A DNA stretch of 64,000 bases from Hyphomicrobiales bacterium (GTDB taxonomy: Bacteria > Pseudomonadota > Alphaproteobacteria > Rhizobiales > Phreatobacteraceae): contig JAFKKV010000021.1 in assembly GCA_017304475.1 (NCBI GenBank), forward strand, positions 1-64,000, given 5' to 3'. Positions 9,009 through 16,865 of the stretch are shown piece after piece; the stretch's first letter is position 1, and every line of letters starts with the position of its first letter. The notes under the pieces are model-generated. The model was not told the origin of the DNA. It made no database searches and worked only from the letters and a program-made list of their open reading frames with translations. The translations under genes and the position numbers were made by a program.

Positions 9009-9104
9009 GACAATCCTCCCTGGCATGGCGTCATCGCCGCTGCCTCATTGTTCGGAGGATCCTTGCACGGCGCGCCTTGCAGGCAATTGAATTCGGTCGA
9101 TCTT

Positions 9105-9119
9105 GTCCACATAGTGGAC
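9105..9119. promoter_or_regulatory. Perfect palindrome GTCCAC-ATA-GTGGAC, putative IclR operator
   Basis: A perfect 6-bp inverted repeat with a 3-bp centre lies in the 134-bp space between the divergent starts at 9008 and 9143. IclR-family dimers bind short palindromes of this size, and many control a divergently transcribed catabolic operon. It sits 24 bases before the regulator's ATG, where binding could control both promoters. Confidence 0.65.
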
Positions 9120-9142
9120 GTTCATGTTCAGCCGGAGCCCGC

Positions 9143-9961
9143 ATGATCGCCAGCACGCCCGCAACGCCGACAGGTGAGCCCGAGCCCGCCGGCGAGCGAG
9201 CGGGCGAGGGCGGCACCCAGGCCATCCGGCGCGCCATCGGCGTCTTGCGCATCCTGGCCATGGCGCGCGAGGCCGGCTACGGCCTGACCGAGGTCAGCAG
9301 GCTGACCGGCCTGACCCGCCCGACGGCCCATCGCATCCTGCTGGCACTGATCGACGAGGGGCTGGTCGAGCAGAAGCCGGCGACCCGTCGCTACGCCGTG
9401 GGGGAGCAGATCCAGTTGCTCGCCTTGTCGCGGCCGCGGCGCTCGCCGCTTCTGGTCGCCGCCGAGCCGCTTCTGGACAGCCTGACCGGCAGCATCGGCG
9501 ATACCCTGTTCCTGACCCAGCGCACCGGGCTCGACACGGTCTGCGTGGCGCGCCGGCTCGGCGCCTATCCCGTGCAGGTCCTGTCGCTCAGCGTCGGCGA
9601 CCGGCGCCCGCTCGGGGTCAGCAGCTCGGGCCTGGCACTGCTTGCGCGATTGCCGGATGACGAGGTCAATGCGGTGCTCGCGCAGAACGCGCCGCGTCTT
9701 GCAAGCTATGGCGCGACCCTGGCGCAGGCGGTCGCCGGGGTTAAGGCGGCGCGCAAGCTCGGTTATGCCGTGCGCGACCGCGGCCTGGTGCCCGGCACGC
9801 GCGCCTTGTCGGTGATCATCCGTGACCGCGACGACGAGGCCTTCGCGGCGATCACCTGCGCAGGCGTGGTCAGGCGCATGTCGCAGGCGCGCATGGAGGG
9901 GATCGCCGAGGAGTTGCGCGTGGCGGCCTTGGCGATCGAACACGTTTTCGGGCGGGAGTAA
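9143..9961 (+). CDS. IclR-family transcriptional regulator
   Basis: This 272-residue protein carries an N-terminal winged helix-turn-helix (about residues 27-85; IRRAIGVLRILAMAR, then GLTRPTAHRILLALIDEGLV) and the C-terminal IclR effector-binding domain (GDTLFLTQRTGLDTVCVARR, later KLGYAVRDRGLVPGTRALSV). IclR proteins are tetrameric repressors or activators that sense small acids from the pathway they control. ATG 9143 is chosen because the upstream in-frame start at 9077 would overlap the operator-like palindrome and add unrelated sequence. It is divergent from the FAH-led operon, which it most likely regulates together with itself. Confidence 0.9.
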   Translation: MIASTPATPTGEPEPAGERAGEGGTQAIRRAIGVLRILAMAREAGYGLTEVSRLTGLTRPTAHRILLALIDEGLVEQKPATRRYAVGEQIQLLALSRPRRSPLLVAAEPLLDSLTGSIGDTLFLTQRTGLDTVCVARRLGAYPVQVLSLSVGDRRPLGVSSSGLALLARLPDDEVNAVLAQNAPRLASYGATLAQAVAGVKAARKLGYAVRDRGLVPGTRALSVIIRDRDDEAFAAITCAGVVRRMSQARMEGIAEELRVAALAIEHVFGRE

Positions 9962-10278
9962 GCACCGCCGGCGACAAGGTTGATCGCCCGGCATGCCTTG
10001 TCGCGATACGTGTCGAGGCCGGCGAGTTTCGACAATTTTCCCGTTTCACGTTCATTTCACGCCGGCTCATATAGCCATGGCGACGGAATGCTCGTGATAT
10101 GGCCGGGAATTCCTCTGGGGCATGTCCATGTATTCGGCTTTCCTCGCGGCGTCGGCGCGCGCCGGTTTCTGTTCGCGCCATGACGGCGGGCGGCAAGATG
10201 CCCTGTGGGGGCGATCGATCGCAGCGGAAAGAGGGAGGCCGCCGGTCGTTGCATGCGTGAAGGTGTTGGGGGCGTGAC
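9962..10278. other. Intergenic region before the large hydrolase gene
   Basis: These 317 bases carry no supported gene. The first half is less GC-rich than the surroundings (CGACAATTTTCCCGTTTCAC near 10029-10048), which would fit a promoter for the rightward 1269-codon gene. No hairpin, repeat or RNA gene was recognised. Confidence 0.4.
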
Positions 10279-13200
10279 ATGCTCGACGCGGGCGCATCTG
10301 ATCGAACGAAATCGCGCATCATTCTCGTCCACGGCACTTTCGCGGAGCTGCGGCCGGAGAGCCCGTCGCAAAAGCCGAGATGGTCGGCGCCCGATGGCCG
10401 GTTCGCCGGCGAACTCTCCGCCAGGGTCGCGAGCACCACGGGAGTTATCCCCGAGGTCGAGGAGTTTCGCTGGTCCGGGGCCAATTCCGAAGTGCAACGC
10501 CGCCTGGCCGGCAAGCTCCTGCTCAACCGCATCGAGCAATTGGAGGAGGAGGGCGGCAGCTATCATCTGATCGGCCACAGTCATGGCGGCTCGGTGATCT
10601 GGCATGCCCTGACCGCCTCGATGGCCGATGCCGGCCGCCGCAACGGCGCCGCCGCCGAGGCGCTGCCGGGCCTGCGGAGCTGGGCGACGGTCGGAACGCC
10701 CTTCCTCACCTTCGGGCCATCGAAACGCGAATTGTTCAGCGTGGCCCTGCTGCTCGCCGGCTTCCTGCTCTGGCTCGCCACCTGGTCCACCTGGATCCTG
10801 GATGCCGGATCGGTCATCGCTCAGGCGCCGCTGATCCTTCAGAATGCGGTGGACTGGGCGAACGGGACGACGAGCTACGCCTGGTACAAGCCGATCTGGC
10901 GTGAAGGGCCGATCATCATTCTCGGCGCGACGCTCGGCGCGCTGGTCTTCCTGGCGCTGAAGTTCCTGGGCTGGGGGCTCCAGCTACGGTTGCTGGCCGC
11001 GACCGCCACCCCGGCCTTGATCGCTTTCGCGGTCACGCTCGGCGTCGTCCTGGCGTCCTGGCAGGTGCCGTTCGTCGCCGCGTTGCACAAGAGCATAGCG
11101 GGCAAGATCGGCCTGGTCGTCCTGGCGTTGCTGATCGCGACGGTCGTTCTGGTCGTCAGCTTCCTCGTCGCATCGCTGGCGGTCCAGTTGCTGAACTGGT
11201 GGGACCGGCAGCAGCGCCGGCTGCGCGCGCAGGCGGCCTGCGCCGCCTATGGCGCGCGCTGGTATTCGCTGGTCCATCGCCAGGACGAGGCCGCCTCGGC
11301 CCTTGCCGCCTCGCTCTTGCCGGCGCCGGCCATTCGCCCGATCCAGCGCGACACCCATGGCATTCTGAACGACAAGGTTCTGCACGCGATCACGAGTCAG
11401 TTCACCAGGGCTCGTGACGAGGCCATCTGGGAGGGCCTGACCCAGAAGGTCCAGGGCGACGACATGGGCGGCTACGTGATCCGCCGCGTCGGCCTCGCGC
11501 CCATTGCCTTCGGGCAGGTCTGGCCGCCGCTGTCGGGCAGCGCCGACGCCAGCATGATGGCGCTGGCGAACACGGCCGCGGGCGCTTTCGCCGCGCAATT
11601 GCGCGATCGCTTCTCGACCAGCGGCAAGGATGGCGGGCACGATACGATCGACCAGATCGTCAAGGACCTGTCGTTCGGCGGTCTCGTCCACAACAGCTAT
11701 TTCTTCGACGACGAGGCGCGGACTGCCGTGCGCCAGGATGTCGTCGGCTGGCTCGCCGCGCACATTGTCCGATCGATGCCGGCGGCCGGCGACCCTGCGG
11801 CGCCACCTCCGCCATTGCACGGCGAACGGCGTGACGTCTCGGCTGCCTTGTCCGATTTCCGCCTCGCCAGCGAGAGCCGGTTCCGGGCTATCACGATCGC
11901 ACGGGCAACGGCGCTCGCCGTCGCCTTCGGTGCCCTGATGCTGGCGACCACGGCGGCCTTCGAGACCAGCGTGCGACCGCTGACGCGCGAGGCCCAGGTC
12001 GCGGAAACGATCGCGTCCTGGAGGCTGTCAGGGGCTTTCGCCACGGCCGACGCGCCGATGGTCGGGGCCTTTGTCGTCCGCCTGGCTGTGGCCGGGGAAC
12101 TTGGCAGCGCCGAGGCCGTGCGGGCGGTGTTTCGCACCATCCTCGAGCGCAATGCCCGGGCGGTCGCCGGCCAGCGACTGGCCTTCGCCTGGGGCCGCGA
12201 CGGCGATCTGGAGTCGGGACTGCGGGACCGGCTCGTTCGGCAAGTCCGGACCGAAATCCTCGGCCAGGATCCTTCGGATCCCAAGCCGCCGCGGGAGGCG
12301 CACCTTGCCCGCGCCAACCATCTGGTCACGCTGCACCTGCTGGCGGGGATCGTTTCCCGGCAAGGCCGGCTGGATGCCGCGCAGCTGAAGGACGCGAATA
12401 ACGCCTGGATGGCGCTGCACCAGATGTGCCGTGATGTCGATCTCGACGCGGTGGCGCATGTCTATCTGCCCGTGCTGGTGGCGGGGGGCGGCGAGACCGA
12501 GGCGGCCGATGTCCTGAGACGGGTGGCCATCCGGCGCGGCGGCCAGTGCGGGCAGCCGGAGGACACCGCTCCGAGCGAGACCGATCTCGCCTGGCAGCAG
12601 GCATTCCTGCTCGACCGCGCACTGGATGCCGTGTCCTGGAACCAGCCGGACCTCGCCGGCAAGCTTCTGGCGCTGGCGGGCAGCGATCCGTCGGAACCCG
12701 GGGCGTTGCTCGCAGCGCTCGACCGCACACGCGACGGCGCGCGCAGGCTGTGTACCGATCATATGCGGAACATGGCGGAATTGATGGGCTCGGCACCGCT
12801 GCCGCATCGCGCGCCGCATTGCTCGCTGGAACAGGTCCAGGCGGCGCCCGCGAACTGGGTCGAACAGGACGGCTGCGCAGCGCAAAGACAGGTCTCCGCG
12901 AAAAAGCTCTCCGATTACCGGCGCGACGGGAGCCGGCTGCGGTCGCTCCATGCCGACCTGGACGACGCCATGATGAACAGCTACCGGTTCTGCCGCGTCG
13001 AGCCGGCTTTCACGAGCGGCAATCTTCGGGCCTGCGCGGCGCAACTGGCCGCTCGCTGCGAAGAGGCCGGGGATGCCGCGCAGCGGCCGATCGACCTGGC
13101 TCTCATCCTGGTCGGAATGAGCCGTTTCGACGATGCGCTCAAGATCATCCAGCCGATCTTCCAAGGCTCGAGCCTGTGGCTCGACGATGCCGGCGACGTG

Positions 13201-14088
13201 CCGTTGGTCGGCCTGTTCGAGGCGGCCTATCCGGCGCCGCGTGACAAGCCGCCGCTTGGCCGGGAGCGGCAGATGCTGGTTGACGCCATCGTCGCCCAGC
13301 AGATGCGGCTTGCCGAGGGCTGTCGCGCGGCAGCACCCGGGCAACCGCCTGAACGGCCCTGCGCGCGAAACAGGTCGCGACGGGCGGTCCACCTGCGCAG
13401 CGCCGCTTTCATGCGCTGGGAGGTCAAACAGCAAACGGAGGCGCGCCAGATGGTGGCCGATCTGGTCGCCGATATCGACCGGCGGCATGCCGGCGATCAG
13501 GGCGCGCGACCGTCGCGCCGGGAACTGCTGGCGGCCGCCGACGCGGCGCTCATCGTTGGCCTGAGGGATCAGTCGGGGCGGATGATCCGGTTCCTGCGCA
13601 CCGAGATCCGCCGGATGGGACTGGGCGCGATCGAGACCGCGTCGGATCAGACGGCGCCGTTCACCGCGGCCCACATTCGCCTGATGGTCAGCATCATGAC
13701 GGCCTTGCAGGATCCCGACATTGCCGGCGCGACGGCGACCCTCGCCGCCCTGCGGGACCAGGAATATACCCGCGACACGCGCGCGGCGCTCGCCCGACAG
13801 CTGGCCGGCATCCGGGCAGGCCTCGGGGACTTCTTCCTGGCCAACAAGGAGGCGACCGGTGCGGTCGCGGCCAACGAGGTCCTGGCCGGGCGGTGCATGA
13901 TCCTCGACAATCACATCGAGCAGAATGACGCCCTGCGCGCCGTCAAGGAACGCTACGGCCTCGAGGATCACCGTCGCTGGCCGCAGCCCGCGCCCGCCTA
14001 TTTTCACACCCATGCCCGGTTCACTTATGAGGGCGCCGCATCGCGGCCGCTCGCCTGCCGGACCGGGCCTTCCTACGACCTCGACTGA
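10279..14088 (+). CDS. Membrane-embedded alpha/beta-hydrolase with long helical C-terminal region
   Basis: This 1269-residue protein is of no named family known to me. Residues 14-140 look like an alpha/beta-hydrolase N-half: strand plus oxyanion segment RIILVHGTF (16-20), then the nucleophile elbow IGHSHGGS with Ser101, and WATVGTPFL. Four hydrophobic stretches (about 153-174, 211-231, 239-262, 277-305) interrupt the fold. The catalytic acid may be Asp336 in WYSLVHRQDEA and the His may be His471 in GLVHNSYFFDDE, so the hydrolase would be re-completed after the membrane insert. Another hydrophobic helix lies near 545-565. The last 700 residues are Ala/Leu/Arg-rich helical sequence resembling TPR-like repeats. 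No signal peptide is seen. The patatin-like gene follows after 43 bases, so both lipase-type enzymes are likely co-expressed at the inner membrane. Catalytic residues are inferred by pattern only. Confidence 0.75.
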   Translation: MLDAGASDRTKSRIILVHGTFAELRPESPSQKPRWSAPDGRFAGELSARVASTTGVIPEVEEFRWSGANSEVQRRLAGKLLLNRIEQLEEEGGSYHLIGHSHGGSVIWHALTASMADAGRRNGAAAEALPGLRSWATVGTPFLTFGPSKRELFSVALLLAGFLLWLATWSTWILDAGSVIAQAPLILQNAVDWANGTTSYAWYKPIWREGPIIILGATLGALVFLALKFLGWGLQLRLLAATATPALIAFAVTLGVVLASWQVPFVAALHKSIAGKIGLVVLALLIATVVLVVSFLVASLAVQLLNWWDRQQRRLRAQAACAAYGARWYSLVHRQDEAASALAASLLPAPAIRPIQRDTHGILNDKVLHAITSQFTRARDEAIWEGLTQKVQGDDMGGYVIRRVGLAPIAFGQVWPPLSGSADASMMALANTAAGAFAAQLRDRFSTSGKDGGHDTIDQIVKDLSFGGLVHNSYFFDDEARTAVRQDVVGWLAAHIVRSMPAAGDPAAPPPPLHGERRDVSAALSDFRLASESRFRAITIARATALAVAFGALMLATTAAFETSVRPLTREAQVAETIASWRLSGAFATADAPMVGAFVVRLAVAGELGSAEAVRAVFRTILERNARAVAGQRLAFAWGRDGDLESGLRDRLVRQVRTEILGQDPSDPKPPREAHLARANHLVTLHLLAGIVSRQGRLDAAQLKDANNAWMALHQMCRDVDLDAVAHVYLPVLVAGGGETEAADVLRRVAIRRGGQCGQPEDTAPSETDLAWQQAFLLDRALDAVSWNQPDLAGKLLALAGSDPSEPGALLAALDRTRDGARRLCTDHMRNMAELMGSAPLPHRAPHCSLEQVQAAPANWVEQDGCAAQRQVSAKKLSDYRRDGSRLRSLHADLDDAMMNSYRFCRVEPAFTSGNLRACAAQLAARCEEAGDAAQRPIDLALILVGMSRFDDALKIIQPIFQGSSLWLDDAGDVPLVGLFEAAYPAPRDKPPLGRERQMLVDAIVAQQMRLAEGCRAAAPGQPPERPCARNRSRRAVHLRSAAFMRWEVKQQTEARQMVADLVADIDRRHAGDQGARPSRRELLAAADAALIVGLRDQSGRMIRFLRTEIRRMGLGAIETASDQTAPFTAAHIRLMVSIMTALQDPDIAGATATLAALRDQEYTRDTRAALARQLAGIRAGLGDFFLANKEATGAVAANEVLAGRCMILDNHIEQNDALRAVKERYGLEDHRRWPQPAPAYFHTHARFTYEGAASRPLACRTGPSYDLD

Positions 14089-14131
14089 ACCGGATCCGAC
14101 GTGGCGCCGCGACGAGCGGCGAGGGGGCATC

Positions 14132-16753
14132 ATGACCGAAAAGACAGCAGCCGAGGGGGCAAGCGGCGGTACCTGTGGCTTCGACGAGGTCTTCAGGGCC
14201 GAACTCGATGATGTCGGGCTGCGCCGGCGGGAGCTCGGGCGGGCCGACAGCGGTGCGCACAAGGTGGTCGGGGGACCACGCGTCGACAGGCATCTTGCCG
14301 CGCTCGCGCTGTCCGGCGGCGGTATCCGCTCCGCCGCTTTCGCGCTCGGTGTCGTGCAGGGATTGCATGCTGAATCACAGGACGAGCGGATCAGCACGGT
14401 CGAGCGCATGGACTATCTGTCGACGGTGTCCGGCGGCGGCTATCTCGGCACCGCCATGACCATCGGCATGTCGGAGAATGGCGGCCAGTTTCCCTATAGC
14501 CTGACCGGGCAGGATGCCGGCGAGACGCTCGAAACCCGGCATCTCCGCGACAATTCGCGCTATCTGCTGCGCGGCGGCATCGGCGCGCTGCTGGCCGCCT
14601 TCGTCGTCTATATGCGCGGCATCTTCCTGAGCGCCCTGGTGCTGCTGCCGATCCTGCTCTCGGTCGCGGCCGTCTTCCTGTTCATCGCGCCGGATACCGG
14701 CTGGCTCGCTTCGGGCTGGTGGGTGCCGCGCTGGTTCAGGCCGCATCTCGAGGGCTATCCCATGCCCTTGAGCATCCTGGTCTTGCTGGTGCTCGGCATT
14801 CTCTGGGTCGTCTATGTCCTGGCGGTCTCCAATGGCGGTATCATCGATGTGGCGCGGCGCAGACGCACGGCGGCGATCGCGACCTGGATCGTCGTGAGTC
14901 TGCTGGCCTTGATCGTTGTCGAAGCTCATCTCGGGCTCATGCACGCGATCTTCACGAGCGTGCCGCCGGGGGCCAGGGGGCCGGCTCACGCGTCGGCTCC
15001 GGCCGCGCTGCCGACCTGGATCGCGAGCGTGGTGGCCTGGCTCAGCCCGGCCGTCCTGGCGATTCTGCCTTTCGTTCAGAAACTCGGCGAGAAGGCCGCC
15101 TCCGAAGCGACCGGCGGCTACACCGCCATTCTCGCCAAGCTCGGCAGCCGCGCCTTGCTGCTCTTCGCAGCGGCCATCGTGCCCCTGCTGATCTGGTTCG
15201 CCATGATGCTGCTGGTCTATTGGGGCACCGGCGATCTCAACTGCACGCCCAATCGATGGGCCGTCTGCCGTGCCGGCCCGCCATCCTATGCCCATGCCCC
15301 GGATTGGCTGGCATCGCTGTTCGATGCCGATGCGGTCTCGCCCTATCGGGCCGCGGTGCTCTATGCGCTGGCGGCCGGCGCCTTGTTCGCGCTCTGGCAA
15401 TTTCTCAACGTCAACGCCAATTCCCTGCATCAGCTTTATCGGGACCGGCTGGGCTATGCCTTCCTGCAGGCGCGCAAGAAGGAGAAGACCACGTCCGGCA
15501 TGTGGGTTTCGGTCCATCCGCCGGAAATGGCCTCGGCCGATGACGTGCAACTGTCCAAGATCGCCCCGCACCTCACCGCCTATCACCTGATCAACGCCGC
15601 GGTGAATGTCCCCGGTTCGCGCTTCGCCAATCAGCGGGGCCGCAATGCCGACTTCTTCCTGTTCAGTCGCGGTTTCATCGGCTGCGAGCTGACCGGCTAT
15701 GTGCCGACGACAGCGGCCGAAGCGGTGGTCGACGGCCTGAACATCGGCACCGCCATGGCCATTTCCGGCGCCGCCGCGGCGCCCAATATGGGCATGGCTT
15801 CGATTGCGCCGTTGTCGCCGACACTGGCCTTCCTGAATGTCCGGTTGGGTCGCTGGGTGCTCAATCCCCGCGCGATCGTGCAACTGTATCCGGAGCGGGC
15901 GGCGGCCATAGCGGCCGCCGAAGCCGACCGGCCGGTCATCAGTCTGCCGCCGGCCGTTGTCGCCCTGTGTGCCAGGCTGGGGGCCTTGGGGGGCAACCTT
16001 CACAAAGCCGCGGAGTGGACGGCAAAGGGCTGGGCTGCCGTCGACCGCGAGCGGCCCTCGCTCCCCGGCAGTTTCCCCGGCCCGCGCTATCTCCTGCGAG
16101 AGGCCTTCGCCAAGTCCGGCGTCGGCGTCCGCCGGCAGGATGCGACGACCGCGGATAATTCGTACCTGTTTCTCACCGATGGCGGCCATATCGAGAATCT
16201 CGGCGTCTACGGGCTGCTGCGCCGCCGCTGCAAGCTGATCATCGCTGTCGATGGCGAGGCCGATCCCGATTACGAATTCAGCTCATTGGTCAGGCTGGAG
16301 CGCTTTGCCCGCATCGATCTCGGGGTGAGCATCGACCTGGACTGGTCGGCGATCGGCGCCCGCTCGCATCCTGCCCCGGTCGCCGGCAAGAAGGACACGG
16401 CGCGGGGCGATCCGGCCAAAGGTCCGCATGCGGCGCTCGGCTATATCCGCTATCCCGCCGTGCCCGGCGACACGGAACCGGAGGCCGGGCTGCTGCTCTA
16501 TCTCAAGGCCTCGCTGACCGGCGATGAGAACGATTATGTCGCCGCCTACAAGGTGGCGCATCCGGCCTTCCCGCAGGAAAGCACGGCCGACCAGTTCTTC
16601 AGCGAAGAGCAGTTCGAGGTCTACCGGGCGCTCGGCGAACATATCGCCCGTCACGTCGCCCGTGGTTCCTCCCCGGTCTCGGCCAGGCCCGCACAGCGCG
16701 CCGCGCTGGTCGCCGAATGGAACCAGCGGATGCCGACCATGACGTTGAGTTGA
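14132..16753 (+). CDS. Patatin-like lipase with a large transmembrane insert
   Basis: This 873-residue protein has patatin catalytic elements at its two ends. The oxyanion motif is SGGGIRSAAFALGVVQGL (from residue 61), the nucleophile Ser100 is in LSTVSGGGYLG, and the DGG catalytic Asp is near residue 683 in LFLTDGGHIENLGVYGLL. Normal patatins space Ser and Asp by about 140 residues; here it is about 580. The insert carries hydrophobic helices near 148-187, 211-234, 249-268, 296-315, 341-364 and 410-430. The residue two before the serine is Thr rather than the Gly of the usual GxSxG. The start ATG at 14132 follows a GAGGGGG ribosome site. It probably cleaves membrane phospholipids or acyl lipids from within the inner membrane. 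It lies 43 bases after the hydrolase gene and before a strong stem-loop. Confidence 0.85.
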   Translation: MTEKTAAEGASGGTCGFDEVFRAELDDVGLRRRELGRADSGAHKVVGGPRVDRHLAALALSGGGIRSAAFALGVVQGLHAESQDERISTVERMDYLSTVSGGGYLGTAMTIGMSENGGQFPYSLTGQDAGETLETRHLRDNSRYLLRGGIGALLAAFVVYMRGIFLSALVLLPILLSVAAVFLFIAPDTGWLASGWWVPRWFRPHLEGYPMPLSILVLLVLGILWVVYVLAVSNGGIIDVARRRRTAAIATWIVVSLLALIVVEAHLGLMHAIFTSVPPGARGPAHASAPAALPTWIASVVAWLSPAVLAILPFVQKLGEKAASEATGGYTAILAKLGSRALLLFAAAIVPLLIWFAMMLLVYWGTGDLNCTPNRWAVCRAGPPSYAHAPDWLASLFDADAVSPYRAAVLYALAAGALFALWQFLNVNANSLHQLYRDRLGYAFLQARKKEKTTSGMWVSVHPPEMASADDVQLSKIAPHLTAYHLINAAVNVPGSRFANQRGRNADFFLFSRGFIGCELTGYVPTTAAEAVVDGLNIGTAMAISGAAAAPNMGMASIAPLSPTLAFLNVRLGRWVLNPRAIVQLYPERAAAIAAAEADRPVISLPPAVVALCARLGALGGNLHKAAEWTAKGWAAVDRERPSLPGSFPGPRYLLREAFAKSGVGVRRQDATTADNSYLFLTDGGHIENLGVYGLLRRRCKLIIAVDGEADPDYEFSSLVRLERFARIDLGVSIDLDWSAIGARSHPAPVAGKKDTARGDPAKGPHAALGYIRYPAVPGDTEPEAGLLLYLKASLTGDENDYVAAYKVAHPAFPQESTADQFFSEEQFEVYRALGEHIARHVARGSSPVSARPAQRAALVAEWNQRMPTMTLS

Positions 16754-16772
16754 GCCTGCCGAAAGGCCGGCG

Positions 16773-16804
16773 CCGGATGCCGCGGCGCTCCTCGCGGCAT
16801 CCGG
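16773..16804 (+). terminator. Stem-loop after the patatin-like gene
   Basis: A perfect 12-bp stem (CCGGATGCCGCG / CGCGGCATCCGG) with an 8-base loop is followed by TTT. It lies 20 bases after the patatin stop and before the peptidoglycan hydrolase, so it probably ends, or partly attenuates, the two-gene transcript. Confidence 0.6.
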
Positions 16805-16865
16805 TTTCGATCGAGACACAGGGCATTCATGCGCATGCGGACGTAACCCCTCGAAGAGGCATCAG

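Noticed and set aside
12028-14409. 793-codon minus-strand frame opposite the large hydrolase gene
   Set aside because: Composition typical of antisense; no start signal and it crosses two real genes.
14375-16189. 604-codon minus-strand frame opposite the patatin-like gene
   Set aside because: Antisense composition (Gly/Arg/Gln/Asp); the sense strand has SGGGIRS and DGG motifs.
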